Origin: Pseudomonas asplenii
GTDB lineage: Bacteria > Pseudomonadota > Gammaproteobacteria > Pseudomonadales > Pseudomonadaceae
NCBI RefSeq assembly: GCF_900105475.1
Contig: NZ_LT629777.1
Span: forward strand, 6,386,001-6,450,000
Reading direction: 5' to 3'
DNA: 64,000 bases
Shown: piece by piece, positions 27,673 through 37,088 of the stretch
Numbering within the stretch: the first letter of the stretch is position 1
Layout of the letters: each line of letters starts with the position of its first letter
The notes under the pieces: model-generated
What the model was told of the DNA's origin: nothing
The model's input: the letters and a program-made list of their open reading frames with translations, nothing else
The model's database searches: none
Position numbers and translations under genes: made by a program

Positions 27673-27700
27673 CCATCGCCGACAAGCCGGTTCCTACAGG
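27673..27700. repeat. Single REP-like element
   Basis: CCATCGCCGACAAGCCGG followed by TTCCTACAGG is the reverse of the common Pseudomonas REP core (CCTGTAGGA-CCGGCTTG). It lies between the convergent EamA and prpF genes. Confidence 0.6.
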
Positions 27701-27732
27701 ACGAGCCTTACTGCGTGGCATTGTCCTGCGCT

Positions 27733-28923
27733 TCAGAATGCATCACCGGGCACCCGCACCCAGCCTTCCATCAGCACCCGCGCACTGCGGCTCATGATGG
27801 CCTTGACCACGGTCCACTCGCCGTCGACCCGAGTCGCTTCGGCACCGACCCGCAAGGTGCCGGACGGGTGACCGAAACGCACCGAGCTGCGTTCGCCGCC
27901 GCCCGCCGCCAGGTTCACCAGGGTGCCGGGAATCGCCGCAGCAGTGCCAATCGCCACCGCTGCGGTGCCCATCATGGCGTGGTGCAGCTTGCCCATCGAC
28001 AGCGCCCGCACCAGCAGGTCCACATCACCTGCCGCCACCGGCTTGCCGCTCGACGCGGTATAACCGGCCGGCGGCGCGACGAATGCCACTTTCGGCGTGT
28101 GCTGACGTTTGGCCGCCTCGTCGATATGACTGATCAACCCCATGCGCAGCGCACCGTAGGCGCGGATGGTCTCGAACCGCGCCAAGGCCTTGGGATCAGC
28201 GTTGATATCGCCTTGCAACTCGGTACCGGTGTAACCGATATCGGCGGCATTGACGAAGATTGTCGGTATCCCGGCGTTGATCAGGGTCGCCCGGAAAGTG
28301 CCGACACCTGGCACTTCCAGGTCATCCACCAGGTTGCCGGTCGGGAACATCGAACCGCCAGCGCCCTCCTCCTCGGCCGCCGGGTCCATGAACTCCAGTT
28401 GCACCTCGGCAGCCGGAAAGGTCACGCCGTCGAGTTCGAAGTCTCCGGTTTCCTGCACCCGGCCTTCGGTGATCGGCACATGGGCGATGATGGTCTTGCC
28501 GATGTTCACCTGCCAGATCCGCACCACCGCCACGCCATTACGTGGAATCCGCGCGGCATCCACCAGGCCGGCGCTGATGGCAAACGAGCCGACCGCCGCC
28601 GACAGATTGCCGCAGTTGCCGCTCCAGTCGATGAACGGTTTGTCGATCGAGACCTGCCCAAACAGGTAATCGACGTCATGTTCAGCCTTGATGCTGCGCG
28701 ACAGGATCACCGTCTTGCTGGTGCTGGAGGTCGCCCCGCCCATGCCGTCGATCTGTTTTTCATAGGGGTCGGGGCTGCCGATCACCCGCAACAGCAGCGC
28801 ATCGCGCGCCGCGCCGGGCAACTGCGCGGCCTCGGGCAGGTCGGCGAGGTTGAAGAACACCCCCTTGCTGGTGCCGCCCCGCATATAGGTGGCGGGAATG
28901 CGGACTTGTGCTGCGTGGGCCAT
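27733..28923 (-). CDS. prpF: PrpF 2-methylaconitate cis-trans isomerase
   Basis: A 396-residue PrpF-family protein that isomerises the product of AcnD into 2-methyl-cis-aconitate in the methylcitrate cycle. The N-terminus IPATYMRGGTSKGVFFNLADLP and the later NCGNLSAAVGSFAI are family signatures; the cysteine in NCGN belongs to the diaminopimelate-epimerase-like fold. It follows acnD with a 185-base spacer containing a REPIN. With AcnD it replaces PrpD, and no prpD is present in the window. Confidence 0.95.
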   Translation of the reverse strand: MAHAAQVRIPATYMRGGTSKGVFFNLADLPEAAQLPGAARDALLLRVIGSPDPYEKQIDGMGGATSSTSKTVILSRSIKAEHDVDYLFGQVSIDKPFIDWSGNCGNLSAAVGSFAISAGLVDAARIPRNGVAVVRIWQVNIGKTIIAHVPITEGRVQETGDFELDGVTFPAAEVQLEFMDPAAEEEGAGGSMFPTGNLVDDLEVPGVGTFRATLINAGIPTIFVNAADIGYTGTELQGDINADPKALARFETIRAYGALRMGLISHIDEAAKRQHTPKVAFVAPPAGYTASSGKPVAAGDVDLLVRALSMGKLHHAMMGTAAVAIGTAAAIPGTLVNLAAGGGERSSVRFGHPSGTLRVGAEATRVDGEWTVVKAIMSRSARVLMEGWVRVPGDAF

Positions 28924-29010
28924 GAAGCCTCCTGCGGGGGTCTGGACGCCAGGTTGGCGGCAAGACCGGAATGGGTTGGCAATTATCCAGTGGGAAACTC
29001 GCCCTCTTGC

Positions 29011-29099
29011 GAGGGAGCCGGCTTGCGAGTGATGGCATCGACGCGCTTCAACTGCCAGACCGCGTCGTCCGTATCGCCAGCAAGCCGGCGCCTGAAAGG
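29011..29099. repeat. REPIN (inverted REP pair) between prpF and acnD
   Basis: GAGCCGGCTTGCGAG (from about 29014) and the opposing GCCAGCAAGCCGGCGCC (from about 29076) form an inverted pair with about 40 bases between. It lies in an operon spacer, where it could affect mRNA stability or expression balance. Confidence 0.7.
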
Positions 29100-29108
29100 C
29101 TTCCGTTA

Positions 29109-31703
29109 TCAGCTTGCCGTGGCCGACTGGAGGAAGTCCTGGGCAAAACGCTGCAGGACACCACCCGCCTCATAGATCGAAACCTCTTCGGCGGTATCCA
29201 GGCGACAGGTCACCGGCACATCGACCCGCTCACCGTTCTTGCGCTGAATCACCAGGGTCAGCGTCGCCCGAGGCGTGCGTTCGCCGATCACGTCGAAGGT
29301 CTCGGTGCCGTCGATGCCGAGGGTCTTGCGGTCGGTCCCCGGCTTGAACTCCAGCGGCAACACGCCCATGCCCACCAGGTTGGTGCGGTGGATGCGCTCG
29401 AAGCCTTCGGCAGCAATCGCCTCGACCCCGGCCAGCCGCACGCCCTTGGCCGCCCAGTCACGGGACGAGCCCTGGCCGTAGTCGGCACCGGCAATGATGA
29501 TCAGCGGCTGCTTGCGCTCCATGTAGGTTTCGATGGCTTCCCACATGCGCATGACCTGGCCTTCGGGCTCGACCCGCGCCAGTGAGCCCTGCTTGACCTT
29601 GCCGTTTTCCACGACCATTTCGTTGAACAGTTTCGGGTTGGCGAAGGTGGCGCGCTGCGCGGTGAGATGGTCGCCCCGATGGGTCGCGTAAGAGTTGAAA
29701 TCTTCTTCCGGCAAGCCCATTTTCGCCAGGTACTCGCCCGCCGCACTGTCAAGCATGATGGCGTTGGACGGCGACAGGTGATCGGTGGTGATGTTGTCCG
29801 GAAGCACGGCCAGCGGCCGCATGCCCTTGAGCGGCCGGGCACCGGCCAGTGCGCCTTCCCAGTAAGGCGGACGGCGGATGTAGGTGCTCATCGGCCGCCA
29901 GTCATAGAGCGGCTCGACCTTCGGCCCGCGGTCCTCGTGAATGGCGAACATCGGCGTATAGACCTTGCGGAACTGCTCGGGCTTGACCGATGCCTTGACC
30001 ATCGCATCGATTTCCTCGTCACTCGGCCAGATGTCCTTGAGGCGGATTTCCTTGCCATCCGCGTCCCGGCCCAGCACGTCCTTCTCGATATCGAAGCGGA
30101 TGGTCCCGGCGATTGCATAGGCCACCACCAGCGGCGGCGACGCTAGGAATGCCTGTTTGGCGTATGGGTGGATACGCCCATCAAAGTTGCGGTTACCCGA
30201 GAGCACGGCCGTGGCGTAGAGGTCACGGTCGATGATTTCCTGCTGGATCAGCGGATCCAGCGCACCGGACATGCCGTTGCAGGTGGTGCAGGCGAAAGCC
30301 ACCACGCCAAAGCCCAGTTGTTCCAGCTCATCGGTCAGCCCGGCTTCATCCAGGTACAGCGCCACCGCCCGGGAGCCTGGCGCCAGCGACGACTTGACCC
30401 AGGGTTTGCGGGTCAGCCCCAGCCGGTTGGCATTACGCGCCAGCAGGCCGGCAGCGATGACGTTGCGCGGGTTGCTGGTGTTGGTGCAACTGGTGATGGC
30501 GGCAATGATCACCGCGCCGTCGGGCATCTGCCCCGGCACTTCGCTCCATGGCCCGGCGATGCCCTTGGCCGCCAGGTCGCTGGTGGCGACCCGCGCATGC
30601 GGATTGCTGGGCCCGGCCATGTTGCGCACCACTGACGACAGGTCGAATTGCAGGCCACGCTCGTACTGCGCGCCGTTGAGGCTGTCGGCCCAGAGGCCGG
30701 CCTGACGGGCGTAGGTCTCGACCAGTTGCACCTGATCGTCTTCACGGCCGGTGAGTTTCAGGTAGTCGATGGTCTGCTGGTCGATGTAGAACATCGCCGC
30801 CGTGGCGCCGTACTCCGGGGCCATGTTGGAAATGGTCGCGCGGTCGCCCAGAGTCAGCGCACTGGCGCCTTCGCCGAAGAACTCCAGGTAGGCCCCGACC
30901 ACCTTCTGCTTGCGCAGGAACTCGGTCAACGCCAACACCATGTCGGTGGCAGTGATGCCCGGTTGCAGCTTGCCGGTCAGCTCGACGCCGACGATCTCCG
31001 GCAGGCGCATCCAGGAGGCCCGACCGAGCATCACGCTCTCGGCTTCGAGGCCGCCGACACCAATGGCGATCACACCCAGGGCATCGACATGCGGGGTATG
31101 GCTGTCGGTACCGACGCAGGTATCGGGAAAGGCCACGCCGTCACGTGCCTGGATCACCGGGGACATTTTCTCCAGGTTGATCTGGTGCATGATGCCGTTG
31201 CCCGGCGGGATCACGTCGACGTTCTTGAAGGCCTTTTTGGTCCAGTCGATGAAGTGGAAACGGTCCTCGTTGCGCCGATCCTCGATGGCGCGGTTCTTGG
31301 CGAACGCATCGGGGTCGAAACCGCCACACTCCACCGCCAGCGAGTGATCGACGATCAGTTGGGTCGGCACCACCGGGTTGACCTGGGCCGGGTCGCCGCC
31401 CTGGGAAGCGATCGCGTCACGCAGGCCAGCCAGGTCCACCAGCGCGGTCTGGCCGAGAATGTCGTGGCAGACCACGCGGGCCGGGAACCAGGGGAAGTCC
31501 AGGTCGCGCTTGCGTTCGATCAGTTGCTTGAGCGAATCGGTGAGCGTCGCCGGCTCGCAGCGACGTACCAGGTTTTCGGCCAGAACACGCGAAGTGTAGG
31601 GCAACGTGGCGTAGGCACCCGGCTGGATGGCATCGACCGCCGCGCGGGCATCGAAGAAGTCCAGATGACTGCCGGGCAACGGTTTACGGTATTGGGTATT
31701 CAT
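29109..31703 (-). CDS. acnD: AcnD Fe/S-dependent 2-methylisocitrate dehydratase
   Basis: An 864-residue aconitase-family enzyme that dehydrates 2-methylcitrate. Aconitase blocks include VGTDSHTPHVDALGVIAIGVGGLEAE, the iron-sulfur cysteines in ITSCTNTSNP and ACTTCNGMSG, and GADYGQGSSRDWAAKG. The start at 31703 (MNTQYRKPLPGSHLDFFDARAAV) is preferred over a frame 13 codons longer. Sequence and operon place (between prpC and prpF) favour AcnD/AcnM over housekeeping AcnA. Confidence 0.94.
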   Translation of the reverse strand: MNTQYRKPLPGSHLDFFDARAAVDAIQPGAYATLPYTSRVLAENLVRRCEPATLTDSLKQLIERKRDLDFPWFPARVVCHDILGQTALVDLAGLRDAIASQGGDPAQVNPVVPTQLIVDHSLAVECGGFDPDAFAKNRAIEDRRNEDRFHFIDWTKKAFKNVDVIPPGNGIMHQINLEKMSPVIQARDGVAFPDTCVGTDSHTPHVDALGVIAIGVGGLEAESVMLGRASWMRLPEIVGVELTGKLQPGITATDMVLALTEFLRKQKVVGAYLEFFGEGASALTLGDRATISNMAPEYGATAAMFYIDQQTIDYLKLTGREDDQVQLVETYARQAGLWADSLNGAQYERGLQFDLSSVVRNMAGPSNPHARVATSDLAAKGIAGPWSEVPGQMPDGAVIIAAITSCTNTSNPRNVIAAGLLARNANRLGLTRKPWVKSSLAPGSRAVALYLDEAGLTDELEQLGFGVVAFACTTCNGMSGALDPLIQQEIIDRDLYATAVLSGNRNFDGRIHPYAKQAFLASPPLVVAYAIAGTIRFDIEKDVLGRDADGKEIRLKDIWPSDEEIDAMVKASVKPEQFRKVYTPMFAIHEDRGPKVEPLYDWRPMSTYIRRPPYWEGALAGARPLKGMRPLAVLPDNITTDHLSPSNAIMLDSAAGEYLAKMGLPEEDFNSYATHRGDHLTAQRATFANPKLFNEMVVENGKVKQGSLARVEPEGQVMRMWEAIETYMERKQPLIIIAGADYGQGSSRDWAAKGVRLAGVEAIAAEGFERIHRTNLVGMGVLPLEFKPGTDRKTLGIDGTETFDVIGERTPRATLTLVIQRKNGERVDVPVTCRLDTAEEVSIYEAGGVLQRFAQDFLQSATAS

Positions 31704-31765
31704 GGTCTGGGACTCGATCACGGTTAAGTCAAAAGCACACACGGCTTGTCGACCCGACCTCTGCT

Positions 31766-31845
31766 GTCGGAGCCGGGCTTGCCCGCGAAGAGGGCCTTGA
31801 GACCGCTAAAAGCTTCGCGGGCAAGCCCGGCGCCTACAGGACAAG
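31766..31845. repeat. REPIN between acnD and prpC
   Basis: GCCGGGCTTGCCCGCGAAG (31772-31790) is repeated inverted as CTTCGCGGGCAAGCCCGGC (31813-31831), a perfect 19-base inverted pair separated by 22 bases. Flanks carry the usual REP context ending in CCTACAGGA. It would form a strong hairpin inside the prp transcript. Confidence 0.85.
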
Positions 31846-31872
31846 GGCCGCCTCGGGCCGTGCGTTCTTCAG

Positions 31873-33000
31873 TCAGCGACGTTCGATTGGTACGAACTTG
31901 CGCTGTTCAACGCCGGTGTACTCGGCGCTCGGACGAATGATGCGGTTGTTGGCACGCTGTTCGAACACATGCGCAGCCCAGCCGGTCAGGCGCGAGCAGA
32001 CGAAGATCGGCGTGAACAACTTGGTCGGAATGCCCATGAAGTGATACGCCGAGGCATGGTAGAAATCGGCGTTGGGGAACAGCTTCTTCTGTTCCCACAT
32101 GGTCTTGTCGATGGCTTCGGAAACCGGGAACAGCACGGTGTCACCGACTTCATCGGCAAGCTTCTTCGACCAGCCCTTGATCACCTCGTTGCGCGGATCG
32201 CTGTCCTTGTAGATCGCGTGACCAAAACCCATGATCTTGTCCTTGCGCGCCAGCATGCCGAGGGTGCCGTCAATGGCCTCCTGGGCCGAACCGAAGCGTT
32301 CGATCATTTCCATCGCCGCCTCGTTGGCACCACCATGCAGCGGGCCGCGCAGCGAGCCGATGGCCGCAGTGATGCAGGAGAACAGGTCGGACAGGGTCGA
32401 GGCACAGACCCGCGCGGTAAAGGTCGAGGCGTTGAACTCGTGCTCCGCGTAGAGGATCAGCGACACGTCCATCACCTTGCGGTGCAGCTCGCTCGGCGCC
32501 TTGCCATGCAGCAGGTGCAGGAAATGCCCGCCAATGGAGGCCTCGTCGGTCACGCAGTCGATCCGCTGGCCGTCGTGGCTGAAGCGATACCAGTAGCACA
32601 TGATCGCCGGGAACGCGGCCAGCAGGCGGTCGGTGGTTTCATGCTGACGGGAGAAGTCGCCTTCGGGCTCGATGTTGCCCAGGAAGGAACAGCCGGTACG
32701 CATCACATCCATCGGATGGGCGTCGGCCGGAATACGCTCCAGCACCTCTTTGAGCGCCTGCGGCAGATCGCGCAGGGTACGCAGCTTGCCCATGTAGGCC
32801 GCCAGCTCGGTGGCGTTGGGCAGTTCGCCGTACAGCAGCAGGTAAGCCACTTCCTCGAAGCGCGCCTCGGCAGCCAGTTCACGCACGTCATAACCGCGAT
32901 AGGTCAGGCCGGCACCGGCCTGGCCGACGGTGGACAAGGCGGTTTGCCCGGCGACCTGGCCGCGCAGACCGGCGCCACTCAATACTTTTGCTTCAGCCAT
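31873..33000 (-). CDS. prpC: 2-methylcitrate synthase
   Basis: A 375-residue citrate-synthase-family enzyme that joins propionyl-CoA and oxaloacetate. It lacks the N-terminal extension of GltA and has the motifs LTYRGYDVRELA, LHGGANEAAMEMIERFG and MGFGHAIYKDSDPR, the latter with catalytic histidine. The start at 33000 (MAEAKVLSGAGLRGQVAG) is supported by a GGAG upstream and family length. It lies between prpB and acnD in the same direction. Confidence 0.96.
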   Translation of the reverse strand: MAEAKVLSGAGLRGQVAGQTALSTVGQAGAGLTYRGYDVRELAAEARFEEVAYLLLYGELPNATELAAYMGKLRTLRDLPQALKEVLERIPADAHPMDVMRTGCSFLGNIEPEGDFSRQHETTDRLLAAFPAIMCYWYRFSHDGQRIDCVTDEASIGGHFLHLLHGKAPSELHRKVMDVSLILYAEHEFNASTFTARVCASTLSDLFSCITAAIGSLRGPLHGGANEAAMEMIERFGSAQEAIDGTLGMLARKDKIMGFGHAIYKDSDPRNEVIKGWSKKLADEVGDTVLFPVSEAIDKTMWEQKKLFPNADFYHASAYHFMGIPTKLFTPIFVCSRLTGWAAHVFEQRANNRIIRPSAEYTGVEQRKFVPIERR

Positions 33001-33057
33001 TGCTCTCTCCAAAATTCTTGTAGGTTGTCAGGAATTGGCATCTATCAGCCTCTACAC

Positions 33058-33092
33058 CCTGCAGGAGCGCGGCTTGCCCGCGAAAGGGCCCT
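33058..33092. repeat. Single REP-like element between prpC and prpB
   Basis: CTGCAGGAGCGCGGCTTGCC and the following CGCGAAAGG match the REP pattern of fluorescent pseudomonads. No opposing partner was seen within 100 bases. Confidence 0.6.
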
Positions 33093-33120
33093 CAAGCCAT
33101 GCTCCTGGCGGGGCAACAAA

Positions 33121-34020
33121 TCAGCCCTTCTTCTGGGCAAACAGCGCATCGAGCTTCTGCTCGAAGGTGTGGTAGTCGATACGATCGTAAAGCTCCATAC
33201 GTGTCTGCATGGTGTCGATCACGTTCTGCTGGGTACCGTCACGACGAATGGCGGTGTAGACGTTTTCCGCCGCCTTGTTCATGGCCCGGAACGCCGAGAG
33301 CGGGTACAGCACCAGCGAGACGTCAGCGCTCGCCAGTTGTTCGGTGGTGTACAGCGGCGTCGCGCCGAACTCGGTGATATTGGCCAGGATCGGCGCCTTC
33401 ACCCGATTGGCAAACAGCTTGTACATGTCCAGCTCGGTAATGGCTTCCGGGAAAATCATGTCGGCACCGGCCTCGATGCACGCAGCCGCCCGGTCCAGAG
33501 CGGCCTCCAGACCTTCCACCGCCAGCGCATCGGTGCGCGCCATGATCACGAAACTGTCATCGGTGCGAGCGTCGACGGCTGCCTTGATGCGGTCGACCAT
33601 CTCCTGCCGGGAGACGATTTCCTTGTTCGGACGGTGCCCGCAACGCTTGGCGCCGACCTGATCCTCGATATGGATCGCCGCCGCGCCGAACTTGATCATC
33701 GACTTGACGGTACGTGCAACGTTGAACGCCGAGGAACCGAAACCGGTATCGACATCCACCAGCAACGGCAGATCGCAGACATCGGTGATGCGCCGCACAT
33801 CGGTCAGCACGTCGTCCAGGCCAGTGATGCCCAGGTCCGGCAGACCGAGGGAACCGGCAGCGACCCCGCCGCCCGACAGGTAGATCGCCTTGAAGCCGGC
33901 ACGCTTGGCCAACAGCGCGTGGTTGGCATTGATCGCCCCGACCACCTGCAGTGGATGTTCGCTGGCGACCGCATCGCGGAAACGCTGGCCGGGCGTATTG
34001 TTGTTGGAACCCTGACTCAT
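33121..34020 (-). CDS. prpB: 2-methylisocitrate lyase
   Basis: A 299-residue enzyme of the isocitrate lyase superfamily that splits 2-methylisocitrate into pyruvate and succinate. It carries the active-site motif [12 protein letters not shown] (about residues 121-132), the metal-site block [15 protein letters not shown], and [17 protein letters not shown] near the N-terminus. The start overlaps the regulator stop by four bases, so regulator and enzyme are co-transcribed. Confidence 0.96.
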   Translation of the reverse strand: MSQGSNNNTPGQRFRDAVASEHPLQVVGAINANHALLAKRAGFKAIYLSGGGVAAGSLGLPDLGITGLDDVLTDVRRITDVCDLPLLVDVDTGFGSSAFNVARTVKSMIKFGAAAIHIEDQVGAKRCGHRPNKEIVSRQEMVDRIKAAVDARTDDSFVIMARTDALAVEGLEAALDRAAACIEAGADMIFPEAITELDMYKLFANRVKAPILANITEFGATPLYTTEQLASADVSLVLYPLSAFRAMNKAAENVYTAIRRDGTQQNVIDTMQTRMELYDRIDYHTFEQKLDALFAQKKG

Positions 34021-34730
34021 GACTCACCTCGTGGAGTGGCTGTCGGTTTAGCGCCGTCCTGGTAGTAACGGGCAATATTGCGTTTCGAGGCGCCGATGTG
34101 ACGGCGCATCAACAATTCGGCCAGTTCACCGTCGCGATCGGCGATGGCATCGAGAATCCGGTGATGCTCGGCAAAGGCCTGGCGTGGCCGATTGGGTGTC
34201 GCGGAAAACTGGATGCGGTACATGCGCACGAGCTGGTACAGCTCGCCACAGAGCATCTGGGTCAGGGTACGGTTACCGGCCCCCTGGATGATCCGATAGT
34301 GGAAGTCGAAGTCGCCTTCCTGCTGGTAATAACCGACACCGGCCTGGAACGCCGCATCACGCTCGTGGGTATGCAGCACCTGGCGCAGTTCCTCGATCTC
34401 TTCATTGGTCATGCGCTCGGCGGCGAGACGGCAGGCCATGCCTTCGAGGGACTCGCGGATTTCGTAGAGTTCGATCAACTCGGCGTGACTGAGCGAAACC
34501 ACCCGTGCGCCGACATGGGGAACCCGCACCAGCAGGCGCTGCCCCTCCAGACGGTGAATGGCCTCGCGCAGCGGACCACGGCTGATGCCATAGGTACGCG
34601 CCAGTTCCGGTTCGGAGATCTTGCTGCCCGGGGCGATTTCACCCTTGACGATGGCCGCCTGGATACGCCGGAAGACGTTCTCGGACAGCGTTTCCGAATC
34701 TTCCTGGAGAGTCAGCAGCGGCTCCAACAT
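34017..34730 (-). CDS. GntR-family (FadR subgroup) regulator of the prp operon
   Basis: A 237-residue regulator with an N-terminal winged helix (about 15-80: [25 protein letters not shown]) and a C-terminal FCD ligand-binding domain (about 90-220) with helical [24 protein letters not shown] and metal-binding-type histidines. The start at 34730 (MLEPLLTLQ) is chosen over a longer frame whose extra codons would cover the palindromic operator candidates. It is the first gene of the methylcitrate operon and probably represses it until methylcitrate accumulates. Confidence 0.88.
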   Translation of the reverse strand: MLEPLLTLQEDSETLSENVFRRIQAAIVKGEIAPGSKISEPELARTYGISRGPLREAIHRLEGQRLLVRVPHVGARVVSLSHAELIELYEIRESLEGMACRLAAERMTNEEIEELRQVLHTHERDAAFQAGVGYYQQEGDFDFHYRIIQGAGNRTLTQMLCGELYQLVRMYRIQFSATPNRPRQAFAEHHRILDAIADRDGELAELLMRRHIGASKRNIARYYQDGAKPTATPRGES

Positions 34731-34740
34731 ATTGTCGACA
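34729..34740. promoter_or_regulatory. Operator candidate overlapping the regulator start codon
   Basis: ATATTGTCGACA repeats ten bases of the upstream palindrome and covers the first bases of the GntR gene. A bound repressor would block its own operon. Confidence 0.55.
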
Positions 34741-34802
34741 CCTTCAAGATCAATGACCACAAAACTAGCCAAAACCAGCAGACCAGTCAAAGAATTAATT
34801 GA

Positions 34803-34816
34803 TATTGTCGACAATA
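34803..34816. promoter_or_regulatory. Palindromic operator candidate for the GntR regulator
   Basis: TATTGTCGACAATA is a perfect 14-base palindrome about 75 bases upstream of the regulator start, in an AT-rich stretch likely to contain the promoter. FadR-type GntR proteins commonly bind short palindromes of this kind. Confidence 0.65.
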
Positions 34817-35010
34817 GTCTAAGAGCGCCGGCCAATACCGTGTCATGCCACAGCCCCTCGACACGCTACACCCACGGCGCTGGCGCCATAAAATCAGCAT
34901 GTTAGAATGCCGCGCGCATCTGACGATGCCATGCCTGTCATCTTCATCTGACAGACGCACAAGGAAGCTTGCGCGGTATTGCCAGTCACCTTGAATACGC
35001 GCCAGGACTT

Positions 35011-35550
35011 ATGAAACTCAAGCCCTTCCCCCTATTGCCTTTGTTCCTGCTCGGCCTGCCGGGCCTGGGCCTCGCCGCCGAAAAGACCGTGTACGGCCTG
35101 AACGAATACGCGAACCTGGCCGGCATCGACCTGGAAGTCGCGGCCAAGCTCGATACCGGCGCCAAGACCGCCTCGCTCAGTGCCCGTGACATAAAACGCT
35201 TCAAGCGCGATGGCGAAAGCTGGGTACGCTTCTATCTGGCCATCGACGCGGCCCATTCACACCCCATCGAACTGCCGCTGGCCCGGGTCAGCAAGATCAA
35301 GCGCCGCTCCGGCGATTACGACCCGGATGAGGGCAAGGCCTACACCGCCCGTCCGGTGGTGACCCTGAATATCTGCATGGGTACGGCCCTGCGCACGATC
35401 GAAGTGAACTTGACCGACCGAAGTGCTTTCCAATACCCGCTTCTGATTGGCTCCGAAGCGCTCAAGCGCTTCGACGCGCTGGTAGATCCCAGCCTTAAAT
35501 ACGCTGCCGGCAAACCCGCCTGCATCGCCGACGCTCAAACCGCCGAGTAA
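35011..35550 (+). CDS. Exported retropepsin-like protease (RimB/Zn_protease family)
   Basis: A 179-residue protein with a signal peptide (PLLPLFLLGLPGLGLAAE, cleavage near residue 22). The mature part has the retropepsin-type motif KLDTGAKTASLSA at about 48-60, where the aspartate of DTGA is the expected catalytic residue. The family is often labelled ATP-dependent zinc protease. The start at 35011 gives a proper signal peptide; a longer frame does not. It opens an operon with a transglutaminase-like membrane protein and an ATP-grasp ligase. Substrate unknown. Confidence 0.82.
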   Translation: MKLKPFPLLPLFLLGLPGLGLAAEKTVYGLNEYANLAGIDLEVAAKLDTGAKTASLSARDIKRFKRDGESWVRFYLAIDAAHSHPIELPLARVSKIKRRSGDYDPDEGKAYTARPVVTLNICMGTALRTIEVNLTDRSAFQYPLLIGSEALKRFDALVDPSLKYAAGKPACIADAQTAE

Positions 35551-35555
35551 TTTGC

Positions 35556-37088
35556 ATGCGTTCTCTTACCCTTCATCTGAAAGTCCTGATCGCCATCCTG
35601 GTGGCGCTGGGTATTTCAGTCACGGCCTATCAGATTTTTGTCCTGGGAATTCCGGTCACCGAAGATGCCACCGACGACCTGTGGAACATCGACGCCAAGG
35701 TCGAGTTCGTCGCCGCCAGCAAGGACCCGGTGAAGATCCAGATGTTCGTGCCGCCCCTGAGCCGCGACTACGTGAGCCTCAACGAGAGCTTCATCTCCAA
35801 CAACTACGGGGTCAGCGTCAACCGCACCGACGGCAACCGCAAGGTCACCTGGTCGGCCCGCCGGGTCAGCGGCAAACAGACACTCTATTACCGCCTCGTG
35901 CTGACCAAGCGCTATACCGGCGAAAAGCCCAAGGTCAAGGGCCCGACTTTCCGTGACAGCATGGCCATCGAAGGCCCGGAAAAAGTCGCCGCCGAAGCCC
36001 TGATGGCACCAATCCGCCAGCACTCGGCCGATGTCGAGACCTTCATTGGCGAAACCATCAAGCGGGTCAACAACCTCGGCGACGACAACGTCAAGCTGCT
36101 GCTGGCGGGCGACCCGTCGACCGCGCACAAGGCGCAGATCATCGAACTGCTGCTGTCGATTGCCCACGTGCCGCTGGAAAAGGTCCACACCATCCGCCTG
36201 GTCGCCGACCAGCCGCAGACCCCGGAACTCTGGCTGCGCAGCTTCAACGGCAGTGACTGGCTGTACTTCAACCCGGACACCGGCGAACAGGGCCTGCCTG
36301 AAGACCGTCTGGTGTGGTGGACCGGCGACGACAATCTGATCAGCGTCGAAGGCGGCAAGAAGGCCAGCGTCAACTTCAGCCTGAACAACAGCGAAATGAA
36401 CGCCATCCGTCTGGCCAAGCTGACCGACGAGAACTCCGACGCCAACTTCCTCGAATACTCGCTCTACGGCCTGCCGCTGCAGACCCAGCAGACCTTCATG
36501 ATCATGGTGATGATCCCGATCGGCGTGCTGGTGATCCTGATCCTGCGCAACCTGATCGGCCTGCAGACCCTCGGCACCTTCACTCCGGTACTGATCGCCC
36601 TGGCATTTCGCGAGACCCAGCTGGGCTTCGGGATCGTGTTATTTACCATCATCACTGCGCTCGGACTGTCGCTGCGCTCATATCTGGAACACCTGAAACT
36701 GCAGATGCTGCCGCGCTTGTCGGTGGTGCTGACGTTCGTCGTGGTACTGATCGCCGCCATCAGCCTGTTCAGCCACAAACTCGGCCTGGAACGCGGCCTG
36801 TCGGTGGCGCTGTTCCCGATGGTGATCCTGACCATGACCATCGAACGCCTGTCCATCACCTGGGAAGAGCGCGGTGGCGGCCATGCGATGAAAGTCGCGA
36901 TCGGCACCCTGTTCGCTGCCTCGCTGGCGCACCTGATCATGAGCGTGCCGGAACTGGTGTACTTCGTCTTCACCTTCCCGGCGATCCTGCTGATCCTGGT
37001 CGGCTTCATGCTGGCCATGGGACGTTATCGCGGCTACCGCCTGACCGAACTGGTACGCTTCAAGGCCTTTCTCAAGGAAGACGCCTGA
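35556..37088 (+). CDS. Inactive transglutaminase fused to a seven-helix membrane domain
   Basis: A 510-residue protein. One N-terminal helix (about 7-27) leads to a periplasmic region (30-300) of the inactive transglutaminase type. About seven membrane helices follow (310-495), starting FMIMVMIPIGVLVILILRNLIGLQTLGTFTPVLIAL. The family is known from comparative genomics to travel with ATP-grasp peptide ligases and retropepsin-like proteases, exactly the neighbours here. Five bases separate it from the protease gene, and its stop overlaps the ligase start by one base. Function is unproven. Confidence 0.82.
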   Translation: MRSLTLHLKVLIAILVALGISVTAYQIFVLGIPVTEDATDDLWNIDAKVEFVAASKDPVKIQMFVPPLSRDYVSLNESFISNNYGVSVNRTDGNRKVTWSARRVSGKQTLYYRLVLTKRYTGEKPKVKGPTFRDSMAIEGPEKVAAEALMAPIRQHSADVETFIGETIKRVNNLGDDNVKLLLAGDPSTAHKAQIIELLLSIAHVPLEKVHTIRLVADQPQTPELWLRSFNGSDWLYFNPDTGEQGLPEDRLVWWTGDDNLISVEGGKKASVNFSLNNSEMNAIRLAKLTDENSDANFLEYSLYGLPLQTQQTFMIMVMIPIGVLVILILRNLIGLQTLGTFTPVLIALAFRETQLGFGIVLFTIITALGLSLRSYLEHLKLQMLPRLSVVLTFVVVLIAAISLFSHKLGLERGLSVALFPMVILTMTIERLSITWEERGGGHAMKVAIGTLFAASLAHLIMSVPELVYFVFTFPAILLILVGFMLAMGRYRGYRLTELVRFKAFLKEDA

